In this document: in pieces, positions 1-12,500 of the stretch
Layout of the letters: each line of letters begins with the position of its first letter
Numbering within the stretch: position 1 is the first letter of the stretch
From: Diaporthe sp. PMI_573
Lineage: Eukaryota > Ascomycota > Sordariomycetes > Diaporthales > Diaporthaceae
Direction: 5' to 3'
Length of the DNA: 64,000 bases
NCBI GenBank assembly: GCA_021399435.1
Contig: JAJTUP010000004.1
Span: forward strand, 2,130,851-2,194,850
Program-made: the position numbers and the translations under genes
The notes under the pieces: generated by a model
Database searches by the model: none
The model's input: only the letters and a program-made list of their open reading frames with translations
Told to the model about the DNA's origin: nothing

Positions 1-1245
1 ACCGGCGCCTCCGGGTTCAAGGGCATCCGCGACATCCCCCCGGGCCCCCACTTCGTCTGGGTGTCGGAGCCCGACGCCCTGTCCCGCTGCGGGTACTGGT
101 TCGTCACGCAGGGGGACAGGGCCCGCGTGCGCGTGAAGCAGTGGGACAAGTACAACGAGGTGCTCGCCGAGCCCGCGAGCCGTTTCGAGCTGCGCGACCA
201 CAGGGACAACGTCGCCGGCCTGTACCCGCAGCTCGTCTCGTTCAGGCACGGGAGCGACCAGGCTGGGCCAGGCGGCGGCGGCGGCGACGAGACGCAGGAG
301 CTGTGGCGACAGCTGACCTCGGGCATCAGCGAGGGGCTCCTCGCCCGTGTCACGCGGAGGGGCGACGCGAGCGAGTGGCTGGTGGCCACCTCGGACACGG
401 CACAGGGCGAGGCCGGCTTCCCGCAGACGACGCAGCTGTACAAGGCGGTCGCCGGGCCGAGGGAGCTGGAGTTCCTCTTCCCGGAGGGCGACATCGATAT
501 CGCGGCCGCGGCGGCGAGGGCGGAGCGCCGAGGTCAACTGGACACCACAACAGACGACACGGAGCCGGACGCAGACGCGACGGGACCCCCAGACACGTCG
601 TCCGAGGTCCTCCGCCTGGTCGACACGCCCGGCACGGGCGCCTCCGAGGCCGACGTCCTCGGCGAGCTGCAGCTCACCTTCCTGACGGGCCTGCACCTGA
701 CAAACCTCTCGTGCGTCGACCAGTGGTGGCACCTGGTGCTCAAGGTCGTGCTGCGTGCGCACCGCCTCGCCCTCCTGCGCCCACGCCTCGCCGCCGATCT
801 TATCCGCACCCTCCACGCGCAGATGGTCTACGACGAGAGGTACATCTCAGGTGGCGGCGGCGGCGACGGCGACCCCATGGACCAGGGCACGAGCATCCTC
901 GATATCGCCCCCGGCAACAAGCGCAAGCTCCGCCGCGCGCTGGCGCTGTACCGGCGCAGGCTGGACGAGCTGCTGCTTGACCTGCCGAAGGGCAGCGCCA
1001 CCGCCGATCAGGGGGCGTTGGGCAAGGCGTTTGGGGAGCTGGAGGCGTGGTTCTGGAAGTTCGGGTGGGACCTGAGGACGGGCGGTGGTGATGGGGTAGA
1101 GGAGAAGAAGCGGCGCGTCCGGGACGGAGGCGGTCTTATCGGGTGTGATGACGATGATGATGATCATGATGACGAGGACTACAAGCCTGTTATTGTTGAT
1201 TTGGATGCTGATGGGCGGGAGGTTGGGTTGGTCTCGTTCAGCTGA
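1..1245 (+). CDS. AAR2: AAR2-like U5 snRNP assembly factor (5' partial)
   Basis: The frame is open from base 1, so the start lies outside the window; 414 codons plus a stop at 1243-1245 are visible. The first residues (GFKGIRDIPPGPHFVW) match the N-terminal core of AAR2. In yeast, AAR2 escorts Prp8 during cytoplasmic U5 snRNP assembly and blocks premature Brr2 binding. A predicted all-helical C-terminal domain follows (around DQWWHLVLKVVLRAHRLALL, bases about 718-780). The linker and tail are low complexity: glycine runs near 270-290 and 850-870, then an Asp/His run (about 1147-1180) before a short conserved-looking end. No intron is needed in the visible part. The acidic tail is not something I recall from yeast AAR2. 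Family assignment is firm; the true length is unknown. Confidence 0.9.
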   Translation, partial: TGASGFKGIRDIPPGPHFVWVSEPDALSRCGYWFVTQGDRARVRVKQWDKYNEVLAEPASRFELRDHRDNVAGLYPQLVSFRHGSDQAGPGGGGGDETQELWRQLTSGISEGLLARVTRRGDASEWLVATSDTAQGEAGFPQTTQLYKAVAGPRELEFLFPEGDIDIAAAAARAERRGQLDTTTDDTEPDADATGPPDTSSEVLRLVDTPGTGASEADVLGELQLTFLTGLHLTNLSCVDQWWHLVLKVVLRAHRLALLRPRLAADLIRTLHAQMVYDERYISGGGGGDGDPMDQGTSILDIAPGNKRKLRRALALYRRRLDELLLDLPKGSATADQGALGKAFGELEAWFWKFGWDLRTGGGDGVEEKKRRVRDGGGLIGCDDDDDDHDDEDYKPVIVDLDADGREVGLVSFS

Positions 1246-2368
1246 TGGCGCTGCTTGTGAGTTGTGGGCAGCCGGCGACTTTCGCCCTTCGTTTCTAGAG
1301 CATGCGGGAGGATATTTTGACGTCTCGTACAGCAGCACGATGTTGTTACAAGCATTGATTCACAGACCGCGGGGATTCAATGGGCACATGCTCAACGGCG
1401 CAGAGCAGGAGGGTCACTAGACACTATAATGACAATGAGGAAGGCATCAGATACTAATCGATGGTGTCATCACATTGTAAGCACATGCATAAAAAAGTGA
1501 AGGGTATCTTGTCCACGCGTGACGTATTCAAGTGTAGTCTCGAAATCGACGGACGTGTATATTGGAATGTCCCCAAGGGACAACAGGGAACTGTTGTTCC
1601 GCCGGCCGACACAGAAATCTCGAGTGGCATCGACATTTCCACCCTGCGGATATCTGGCATATCTTGAGTCTCGGCCAGACGGTAGTCACTGGTTTGGACA
1701 TTGACTGAGACATCTCGGCCTTTTTCTATAGACACCAAGTCAATTTATATCAAGCTTGACACTCAGCAAGTATATTGCCATGGGCCACGTCAAAAGCAAC
1801 CTTGAAGCAGACAGCTCGTTGGTGAACGGATTTCCTTGGGCTTGAAGTGATCGCACCCTCAACATCCCGAATAGACAGGCAACAAGATGGACTGGGACGA
1901 CCTCGCCACGGGACCTCCTCTCCATTACCATCAATGAAGTGGACCCGTTGGACATTGGTGAAGCCGAAAAACACATGTCAGTATGGTTACATCGAGGCAC
2001 GCAAGCTTTCCCATTCGCAGAAGCCAGAGCACATCTGCACGACAGTTGTAGTCAAAGCCACACGCTGGATTTGTTGATTGTTCGTTCATTTGCCGTATCC
2101 CTTTACTAGCCCGGTGGAGCTTTTGCCATGCAAATGCAAACCTAGGAAATAATTTCCCCTTTTGATTCCGTGTTGATCCTTGAAAATACTCCCGATCCGC
2201 ACGAAAACTGAAAAGACCAACGGCAATCCCTCCGAGCCGGTAGGCATTGTCTTCGTCAACGCCGTGAGGATTTCCTGTTGCCGCCTCTCTATCAACCTCC
2301 CCAGACCAGCACCACCGGTATGGTAGCAGCAGCACTGATCCTCCACGCCATTCCGAGTTGCCGACGCT
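1246..2368. other. Intergenic, AAR2 3' to RPS16 3' (tail-to-tail)
   Basis: The two flanking genes converge here, so this should hold both 3' UTRs. Base composition is visibly more AT-rich than the flanking coding sequence. Short open frames exist on both strands (for example minus strand 1750-1974), but none has a splice context or a motif I recognise. Confidence 0.5.
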
Positions 2369-3206
2369 TTAACGGTAAGACTTCTGGAATCTGGCACGGG
2401 CACCTGGACCGCCGAACTTCTTGGGTTCGCAACGACGGTTGTCGGCAACGAGGAGGGTACGGTCGAACTGGGTCAGGGCCTGCTTGAGCAGGTTCTTGGT
2501 GTGCTCATCGACGAACTTCTGGTTGTAGGCGATCAGGGCCTTGGAGATTGCTTGTCGGATAGCGCTGTTCACATGTCAGTATTGCTGGAAGACGAGCAGC
2601 AGACCCGGGGCTACGACGCGAGGTCTGCTATCCGGGTAGGAAAACGATGGGACCTGAACGTCATCGCGACCACTGGGGAAGGCAACGTACTAGACCTGGG
2701 AAGTGTGACCACCACCGGAGACACGGACACGGATGTCGAGGCCGGCGAACTTGTCGAGGCCGACAACGAGCAGGGGCTCGTAGACCTTGAGAGATAGAAT
2801 GTCAGCCGTCCATTCTGCAATCGAGTACCATCGCTGCCGTAGAGTCGTCCTCATCCTCTTCATGCCCACGTGCCGTCTCTTCCTTCACAGAAGCATTCGT
2901 CCTCGTCTGCCTCCTCCACAACTGTGGGGCCGTCTTCCAAAGGGACCCTTCGTTTCGCTCATGTTCGTACCTTGGTTCGGAGAATGGCAGGCTCAACGAG
3001 CTGGAGAGGGCGGCCGTTGACCTTGATCAGACCCTTTCCGGTCTTGGCGTGGGCGACAGCCTAAACATTCCCAGCGAAAGTCAGCACTTCTGTTCATCCT
3101 CTTGTATTGAATTGTCGCATTCGAGATCGGTGGGCCGGGGCCTTGGGAGACTGACTGTCGCATTTCGCTTCTTGCCGAAGCACTGAACTGACTGGGTCGA
3201 AGCCAT
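2369..3206 (-). CDS. RPS16: 40S ribosomal protein S16 (uS9)
   Basis: Four exons on the minus strand: 3206-3156, 3060-2971, 2785-2691, 2564-2369. They join to 143 residues, the same length as yeast Rps16. The protein starts [17 protein letters not shown], continues with the conserved [12 protein letters not shown] and [13 protein letters not shown] segments and [20 protein letters not shown] across the last junction, and ends [11 protein letters not shown], the invariant uS9 tail that reaches the ribosomal P site. Introns are 95, 185 and 126 nt, all GT-AG, with donors GTCAGT, GTACGA and GTACGT and branch-like GCTGAC or ACTGAC upstream of acceptors. It is divergent from SNF8, sharing a 522-bp upstream region with a tandem promoter repeat. 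Intron-rich 5' ends are typical of fungal ribosomal-protein genes. Identification and structure are near certain. Confidence 0.97.
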
Positions 3207-3728
3207 TGTTGCGGTGTTGGCTGGGGTTGTCAGTGGTTGAGAGGGCGTTGTCGTCGACGGCTAGTTTCAGTGCGATGGTTGATGGGCGGAAGATGATTTT
3301 TCGCTGCTGGGCCCCGGTTGTGGGAGGGCTCGCTGGAAAAAAGGGCGCCTTTCCTAGTCTGGCCTAGTCTGGCCTAGTATGTGAGAATTTACACGTGACC
3401 TTATCCTTATCGGTCGGGTCCCGCCGGCAGCCCAAGGCAAGGGACGACAACGACGTCGGTGTCTATGAAAGCAGTCTGAAATAATTATAGAGAAAGTCAG
3501 GTTGCGCTCGCCCTTGTGCCCGGTTGAACTGTAGATGGGATTTGCACATTACTTGGACTGGTAGAGACAAGTTTTGGAACCCCCTGTACTTTCAGTCCTA
3601 AAGAAGGCGGGTAGAGCGATTACACACGTACCCAGCCAACGCCAAGCTCAGAGTATCTATCTCACTCAAGATACTCACTCACCTACCACAGGGTCCAAGA
3701 GGACTTAACTAGATCAAACAAAGAAAAC
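3207..3728. promoter_or_regulatory. Divergent promoter region RPS16 / SNF8
   Basis: The two start codons are 522 bp apart on opposite strands, so both promoters lie here. The RPS16 side contains the 10-bp repeat described separately at 3353-3378. The SNF8 side is CT/AC-rich just before its ATG (about 3660-3700), as is common for fungal leaders. I see no TATA box that I would call confidently. Confidence 0.5.
3353..3378. repeat. 10-bp tandem repeat upstream of RPS16
   Basis: Two perfect copies of CCTAGTCTGG are followed by a partial third (CCTAGT). The block lies about 150 bp upstream of the RPS16 start codon. CTAG-containing short repeats in a ribosomal-protein promoter are a plausible transcription-factor array; that role is inferred from position alone. 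Confidence 0.6.
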
Positions 3729-4565
3729 ATGTCTCGCAAAGGAGTCGGCCTGGCGGCTTTCGACCGCAGCCGGATAACCTCCGCCCAGTACGCCAGCCAC
3801 GGCAACACCCTACGCTCTGCCAACGCGCAGGCCCTCGAGACGCAGCTGTCCGTCTTCAGGTCCCTCCTGCAGCAGTTCGCGCAGACCCACGCCAAGGACA
3901 TCCGGTCGAACCCCAGCTTCCGCGCCCAGTTCGCGCGCATGTGCGCCGCCATCGGCGTGGACCCCCTGGCGAGTAGCAACAGCGGTTCGGGGGCCTCGTC
4001 GGGGGGCTCCATCTGGGCGCAGCTGCTGGGCCGCTCCGTCAACGACTTCTACTTTGAGCTCGCCGTCCGCGTCGTCGAGGTCTGCGGCGAGACGAGGAGC
4101 GAGAACGGCGGGCTCATCGAGGTGCGAAAGGTCAAGGAGAGGATCATGAGGGGCCGCATGGAGGGATCGCAGGAGGTCACGGAGTAAGTCCTCCCACTTC
4201 TTCCAGGCGGCGGAATGAATGCTGACGCAATGGAAAGGGACGATATTCTACGAGCTGTTGGTACCCTCAAACCTTTAGGGTCATCCTTCTCCGTCATCAA
4301 GGTCGGCAGCAAGCCGTACATCCGCTCAGTTCCGAAGGAGCTAAACACGGACCAGAGCGCAGTCCTCGAGGCGGTTCAGGTACTCGGGTACATCAGCGTC
4401 TCCATGCTGATGGCCAACCTCCACTGGACGAGAGCTCGAGCCGGGACCGCGCTGGATGACCTCCTCGGCGAGGGCATGCTGTGGATCGACAAGCAGGCCG
4501 ACGAGTGGGAGTACTGGAGCCCTGGTTTCATGATCGAAGCGCAGGAGATTTTCTCCCCTGAATGA
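3729..4565 (+). CDS. SNF8: ESCRT-II subunit SNF8/Vps22
   Basis: Two exons, 3729-4183 and 4238-4565, encode 260 residues (human SNF8 258, yeast 233). The 54-nt intron has donor GTAAGT, a GCTGAC branch site and acceptor AAAG; the join restores the frame as VTEDDILRAVGTLKPLG. The N-terminus MSRKGVGLAAFDR is the characteristic EAP30-family start. A coiled segment, the EAP30 core (SNPSFRAQFARMCAAIGVDPL) and two winged-helix domains follow, ending in WIDKQADEWEYWSPGF. SNF8 forms the ESCRT-II Y-shaped complex with Vps36 and two Vps25 on endosomes and serves multivesicular-body sorting of ubiquitinated cargo. A Ser/Gly-rich insert lies at about residues 81-97. It is divergent from RPS16. High confidence. 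Confidence 0.96.
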
Positions 4566-5425
4566 TGCGAGCTGAGGTGGCGCAACCTACACTTTGCTGC
4601 CGTCGAGCCTTGTTCAATGCGTGGGAAGCAGGATTGTGGTCATCTGGACCCCCGGTTCCCGCCTCTGCAGGTGAATGACACCCGGAGCGGCGGCCAGGCG
4701 CGAGATCCGACCATACCGACCGCTACGGCTCACTTGTCGCAAGGTCAGCAGTACCGTTCGAAAGCAGGTGACCCACAGCTGTTCGCTCCCAGGAGCACTC
4801 CCCGGCACAGAAGCACCGTGACACTCTGATATTGTCACATGCACATATTGGCCAAGGCCAGGGCCCGCGAATAGAAGAAGGTAACTGCAGATCACCCAGG
4901 TGCTTTCTTCTACTACCTCGGCGCCTAGAGATGAGGAGACACCGAATGCGGATTCCAAAGCACACCTCACACACCTCACACACGTTCATGTGCAGTGATG
5001 GGACACATGTAATAGTTTACTAGACAGAGTGTTGCAACTGCTGTAGCCTAAGGCTCAGCAAGTAGCTGTTACGGTTCTCAACTCGAAACCAAGGAACTTT
5101 TTATGGCATGCGTTCGGACTTGACCCTTTTCCTCGTCCGTATGGGCTCCCCCTTCACAAGAAAATGCCTCACCATCAAATCTGATGTCTTGAGGCACTGT
5201 AGCAGGTACTCTAACATGAAGCAGTGACTGGGACGAATACCAAGTCAGCAAAAGGGAAAAATGCCAGCCTCTAATAACCCCCAAAAGCCAATCTACGAAA
5301 AAACGCCGTATTGTGCCGAGGCGGAGATGCCTCCTTGTAAAATAAGTGAATCACGTCACAACCGGGTAGGGATGGTCACGTCTGGATATACTTGTCCCAG
5401 AGCTGTCCTCTCCCAGTTTGGCAAT
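4566..5425. other. Intergenic, SNF8 3' to DBP2 3'
   Basis: The flanking genes converge, so both 3' UTRs fall here. There is a short CACACCTCA direct repeat (about 4963-4985). No coding signal, structured RNA or transposon sequence is recognisable. Confidence 0.5.
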
Positions 5426-7887
<2,462 letters not shown>

Positions 7888-8806
7888 CGTACTGTCGGGC
7901 GTTGTTGTGGGTTTGACTTCGTCTCAGAGGGTTCTTGGGTTCGTGGGAGGGGACACTGTTTGCGGGGATTGGTAATCAATCAATACTGTTGCACAAAGAA
8001 TCTCTGCGATACGATAGCACAGAGAACGAGAACCAGATAGAGTTGACCTGGTCTAGTTGATGAAGGAGACGTGGTGTGAAGAGGGAGAGATGGGGGGTGT
8101 TGAGAAAGGGAAGAGGTCTAGGCGAAGATTTGCGACGTAAAAAAAATTTGGGTTTTACCTGATAACGGGAACAGAAAAGCCCATCGCCTAGACAAGGGAA
8201 GGGTCCTGGGGCGATCTGGGCGGTCTGACGAAAGTGGGTTGCGCTAGTTAGGTAAGCAGGCAAGCAGAGGCTAGCAGAGGCAAGCAGAGGCAAACAGAGT
8301 CAGGTACGGACGGCTGAAAAGCTGAGGATCCGACCAACCGTGCTCCAAAGCGCTGGGCAGCTGCTAACCAACAGCGGCGCAGTCGCAATGGTGCATGTCA
8401 CCTCGAGGCCTCCTCGGGTGTCATCACGCTGCACGTCAAGATGGCACTGCATGTAGGCAAGTCATAATCATTATGATGAAAAGCAGTCAAGACCACGATC
8501 TACTCGTTGACAAGACACATATACTGCGAGACATTATATGAAGACCCTGAATTATACATCCCAACCAGCCCTTTTCGTAGCCCAAGCTGACCTTGCTCAT
8601 TTCGTCATAACCTTTTCCTACCACTTCGTTCCCAGCTGCTTATCCCCGCATACGTGAACGACATGTCTCATTCAGATAAGAATCGTCTACCACTTTCCCG
8701 CACACGCCCACTTCCAGGCGGGTGACCGCTTACGTTTCAACCAACTGAGGCGATCACATTCATAGCCCTCAATTGCTTGTACACATCTCGGTCGAAGATG
8801 CTTGGC
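7888..8806. other. Intergenic, DBP2 upstream to Mpv17-like gene 3'
   Basis: Holds the DBP2 promoter and leader, and the 3' UTR of the Mpv17-like gene. The only structure seen is the 10-bp repeat at 8251-8300 described separately. No further gene seen. Confidence 0.5.
8251..8300. repeat. Degenerate 10-bp tandem repeat (CAAGCAGAGG)
   Basis: Five consecutive decamers, the outer two diverged: GGTAAGCAGG, CAAGCAGAGG, CTAGCAGAGG, CAAGCAGAGG, CAAACAGAGT. It lies about 365-415 bp upstream of the DBP2 start codon, in its promoter or leader. Confidence 0.7.
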
Positions 8807-9836
8807 CTAGTACGGAGGGTTCGGCCCGATGGAGTATTCTCCCTTGTAATCCGAGGGCGGAGGTCCGCCGACCGAGCCGGGTCCCCTGCGGTCGTCACCG
8901 AAGTGCTTCTTGCGCAGGGCGGCGAGCCTCTTCTTCTTGGTCACGGTGTTGATGTAGGTGCCGATGATGAACGAGACCAGGTTGAAGAACGGCACCCAGG
9001 TGTTCTCGGGCAGGAACTTCTGCGCAAAGGCCAGGCACACTGGCGACGTGATCCAGCTGACACGCATGACCTTCCAGAAACCGACCCGGACCGTGGCCCG
9101 CACCTGGTGATACGTCCTGGCGCCGGCAATGATGGCCATTGCGCTCAAATAAACGGCATTCTGGATGGGAGCAATCTGGACAGGTTGTCAGCTGTCAACA
9201 GTCCCATGTGGTGCCACAATGATGGCACATGCGGAGACGTACGATGAGGTTGCTGAATAGAATCTGCAAGATCTTGGCTCGCAGACTCGTTCGGCCCTTG
9301 AAGACCTTTTGCAACACCCAGATCAGCAGTGAGCCGAGCGGCGCACTGACGAGGGCGCCGTACGCGGCCATCTTTGGCACACGCGACGTAAAATAATGGC
9401 CGTTCTTGTTGCGGTCCTTGGCCAGCCACGAGGCGATCACCTCCTGAGCGCCGGCGAGCGTGCCGGCGGTCAGCATCTTGGTCCGCATCGGGTTCTCCTC
9501 AAGCTGCTTGATGTAGGCCTGCGCAGAGCGTTCCATGTTAGCCGACAGGCATGCAGCAAGCAGTCGTCGTGGCTTGTTCCCCAGCAATAGCCGCTTGATA
9601 GCAAGGCGAAGTGCTGCTCATGAGCCATGATTGTGACATACCATCAGATAGCCCTTTGTGCCTGCCATCTGCTTGCCACCAGTAAGGGCCGTCCCGACCG
9701 CCTCAGATATAGGGTGCTTGCCGGTTGTGCCGGGAAGGGGGCCATCCTTCCCGAGAAGCTCAGCGGCAGCCGAGACGGCGGGGCCGGCGACGCCCTCGGC
9801 CTGCTTGAACGTCTCTCGCTCGAACTTGACTGACAT
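8807..9836 (-). CDS. Mpv17/PMP22-family membrane protein
   Basis: Three exons, 9836-9642, 9518-9243 and 9175-8807, encode 279 residues. Introns are 123 and 67 nt with donors GTATGT and GTACGT, GCTAAC or GCTGAC branch sites, and phase-0 joins. After an alanine-rich N-terminus the protein carries the Mpv17/PMP22 layout: YIKQLEENPMRTKMLTAGTL, PLGSLLIWVL, then VGFWKVMRVSWITSPVCLAF and the FLPENTWVPFFNLVSFIIGTYIN motif, a variant of the family W-x-P-x-x-x-x-x-x-F-x-x-x-P region. Four membrane segments are expected. The family sits in peroxisomal or inner mitochondrial membranes and includes channel-like proteins. Peroxisomal location (PMP22-like) is likely but cannot be shown from sequence. The C-terminus is a hydrophilic Lys/Arg- then Pro/Gly-rich tail. 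Confidence 0.88.
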
Positions 9837-10889
9837 GGTCGCGATAGGTTATCCTAAACCGTCGCAAGACTGTGGAAGGATGAGGCCTGGGGGGAGCACG
9901 TATGGTCAGCTTGGTGAGGTGCGAAATCGTGCAGGTGGTGGCCAGCCGCAGGTCGGGAGGAGGCTGGTCGTTGGGACGATAAAGTGGGAACCGAGTCCAT
10001 TGTTTACATGCATGTCTCCGCACGCCCATTGGACTGGCCGGGGCAACGGGGTCTTTTCGCGCCAGTGGAGAACCTCAGTAAAGAAACTTGATTTTACTTA
10101 CGAGCAAAGACGGTCTGCAGCAAGACCTGGTTCTTGACCAACCCAAGAAGTGAAGCAACGACGGCAAGTCTTCAAGCCTGAGAAGGGGGGGAAGCGGGAG
10201 GTCAATTGGAAGAGGCAGAATCGGGGAGGTTGGTCTATTACCCCGTGTCGTAGACAATTGGGGCTTCGTGCATGGGTGCATGGGTGCAGCTCGGAACGCG
10301 CTGGGGACCGCCAGGAGTCTAGCCTTTCTGGTCCTGCTTCCATCAACAAACCTACTCCAAGGATGGAGCTCTGGATATCTGTTAGTACAGGACGTGGGTT
10401 TGCCGGGCGTCGCCAGGTTTTCCCCAGTGTTTTCAGGTATCCCTCTATCAGACACCCCAATTTGTCCAAGATCCGGCCCAGCTATGCCCGAGGTCATCGT
10501 TTTCCAACCTCGGGCCTTACTTATAGGAAGCTCTCCACAATTGTCGTCGGCTATGTGGTGATCATTCTGCGTTTACGGCCAGGGAGTTATCAGCTTGACT
10601 CGGGGAGAGCGGACGGGGCGCCGAACGTTTTGTTACCTGCGTTTGAATGTGCTTGAAGCTGCATCTTGTACCATGGCTTACAGATTAGCCCTCTGCGCCA
10701 AGCAATCCTGGTTTGTGGCGGACAATGCCTAAGTACTAGGTAGAACAAGTCTGCCAGACTACCATCTAGACTCTGGAGGACAGACAGAAGGGTCATTTTC
10801 CCTCCATCATTCTTTTCATCTTCCTGCTCGTTACCGAGTCGCAATGTTCAGCATGCTGGAACAGATGTCTCCAGCCCTTGCCGACTGAC
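9837..10889. other. Intergenic, upstream of the Mpv17-like gene
   Basis: Contains the promoter of the Mpv17-like gene. An open frame at 10150-10656 (+) of 168 codons has a composition unlike the neighbouring genes, no recognisable motif and no splice context. I see nothing else supportable. Confidence 0.45.
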
Positions 10890-11477
10890 TTATTGAATAC
10901 AGCGTGCAATGTGGATTGTGGACTCCTCAAAGACAAGTCCTCGAATACCCAGCTCTTGTGCTGCATGCACTTTTTCTTCTTTATCGTCAACAAAGGCGAC
11001 TAGGTTGCCTCCAAGCTGATCTGATTCAGCACGTAGCGGTAGAAGTCCCTTTCTGGCTTTCTCGTGCCGGCCGCTGCTAAGGTGAACACTCGATGAAGGA
11101 GTGTCCAGTCCATTCTGGACTCCAGGTCTTCGAAAACCTCGTTGCCAATGTTAGAAATAGCATACAGCTGAGCTGAAGGATCCTTCTTCAATGGATGACG
11201 GAGTTGGATGATGGCATGATGACGCTGCAAAGACTCTTGTGCCTGAGAAAAAGCTTCTGCGATCACGGACGCCTTGATGTAGAATTGTTGAGCACTTAGT
11301 TCGTAACAGGTATCTCGTGTGATCTCACCACGTTTACAGCTGTACCAAGTAGGTGTCGACAGGATATCTGTCAACTTCTGAGCCGGAACAGTAGTCGTCA
11401 TAGTAGTAGTAGCGGACCACCTGAAGAGGACATCACCGAGGTCAAAGAAAACTGCCCGAGGGGGTGCTTAACCCCAT
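10890..11477 (-). pseudogene. HAD-superfamily hydrolase, broken by two frameshifts
   Basis: The minus strand encodes a YihX/epoxide-hydrolase-N-type HAD phosphatase in three reading-frame pieces. An ATG at 11477 opens a frame that stops after 11 codons. One base out of frame, motif I (FFDLGDVLF) is present from about 11450. The main frame then runs without a stop to 11000, with motif II (YAISNIG) and motif III (AAGTRKPERDFY). It stops at TAG just before motif IV, which appears intact in another frame (VAFVDDK, about 10985), followed by ELGIRGLVFE to a TAA at 10890. Total span corresponds to about 195 codons, near the normal size. Two separate single-base indels would be needed, so I call it a pseudogene; sequencing error is the alternative. 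No intron with usable signals explains either break. Confidence 0.8.
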
Positions 11478-12500
11478 TTTCTTAATACATCGTTGCTCAA
11501 AGCTAGTGTCGAAGACTTTCGAACGCTACGACCCTTTATGTATAATTCCAGAATACGTGTACCCTCTTCACGAGCGTGCTCCCGATTTCGGCAGCTGGCT
11601 CGCTTATCCAGGTTTCAGTGCCTCTCCTGTGTCCGCGCGGGCATGGGAGGAATCCTTATTGCCATACAAAGGCTAGGAAAATGGACCTGGACCATAGCCT
11701 GCTTGAGAAGCCGACATGGAAAAGTATCCACCTCCTCACCCAAAACTGACAGGTCTCTCGTTGGCTCGTTTTGGGCCTTCCCTTCGAGATTCGTGGCATA
11801 TCCTCCCCATTCTCCCCCCCTGTGACCATGAGTCCTTCCAAGAAGAGCTGTAAAGATTACGCAAATCTTCTCCAAGGCTCAAGCTGGGGATGCGTCAGGA
11901 TAGACAGGCACAAGTGCATAGATCATTGTAACGGCCACAACGAGCTCAATCTAATGAGATCCGCTCCATTTCTGAAAGAGTTTGTATGTGAATTTCAGTA
12001 GGCATCGTCCCGGTGTGTTAGTTGAATCCATAGATCGGTACTCGTTGCAACTTAATTTATATCCCAAAGTTCTCACTCCAGCTCTATTGATGTGTTGTTT
12101 GTGTGTCATGCTTCTTTGTATTCCAGACTGATGCTGTAGCAGTCGATGACTGATTACTGGCCTTTCATGCCTCGAGTCTTTCAGTGAAACTTTGCACAAA
12201 GTGCAAGTGATCCTTGTCTGCAAATGAGCTTTAGAAGACAGTGCATTGCCTCTGAGGGTTAGGAATTCAAGCAGGTGGCTGTCAGGCTCCACGATTAGAC
12301 TGCATTCCGGGCGCATTCCGGGCGCCCTGGTGGAATTAAGAACCTGACCAGGAACTGAGCTCCCCAGTGCCATATGAATTACTGCTTGGGCACACCAAAC
12401 CGCCCGAGTCGTGTTTTGACTGTCAGGAACCACTCTAAACCACCCGACCTTTCCTCAGTCTTTCACAGCCCACACGCTCTCTATCCAAGGCTCGGGAAAC
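11478..12500. other. Intergenic, HAD pseudogene to the CxxC protein gene
   Basis: Moderately AT-rich sequence. Open frames such as 11951-12433 on the minus strand show no motif or codon pattern resembling the real genes. A short direct repeat (CATTCCGGGCG, about 12303-12324) is the only structure noted. Confidence 0.45.

Noticed and set aside
1750..2340. Protein-like minus-strand frames downstream of RPS16
   Set aside because: Fragments such as FGFTNVQRVHFIDGNGEE look coding, but no start, splice junctions or family could be found; treated as 3' intergenic sequence.
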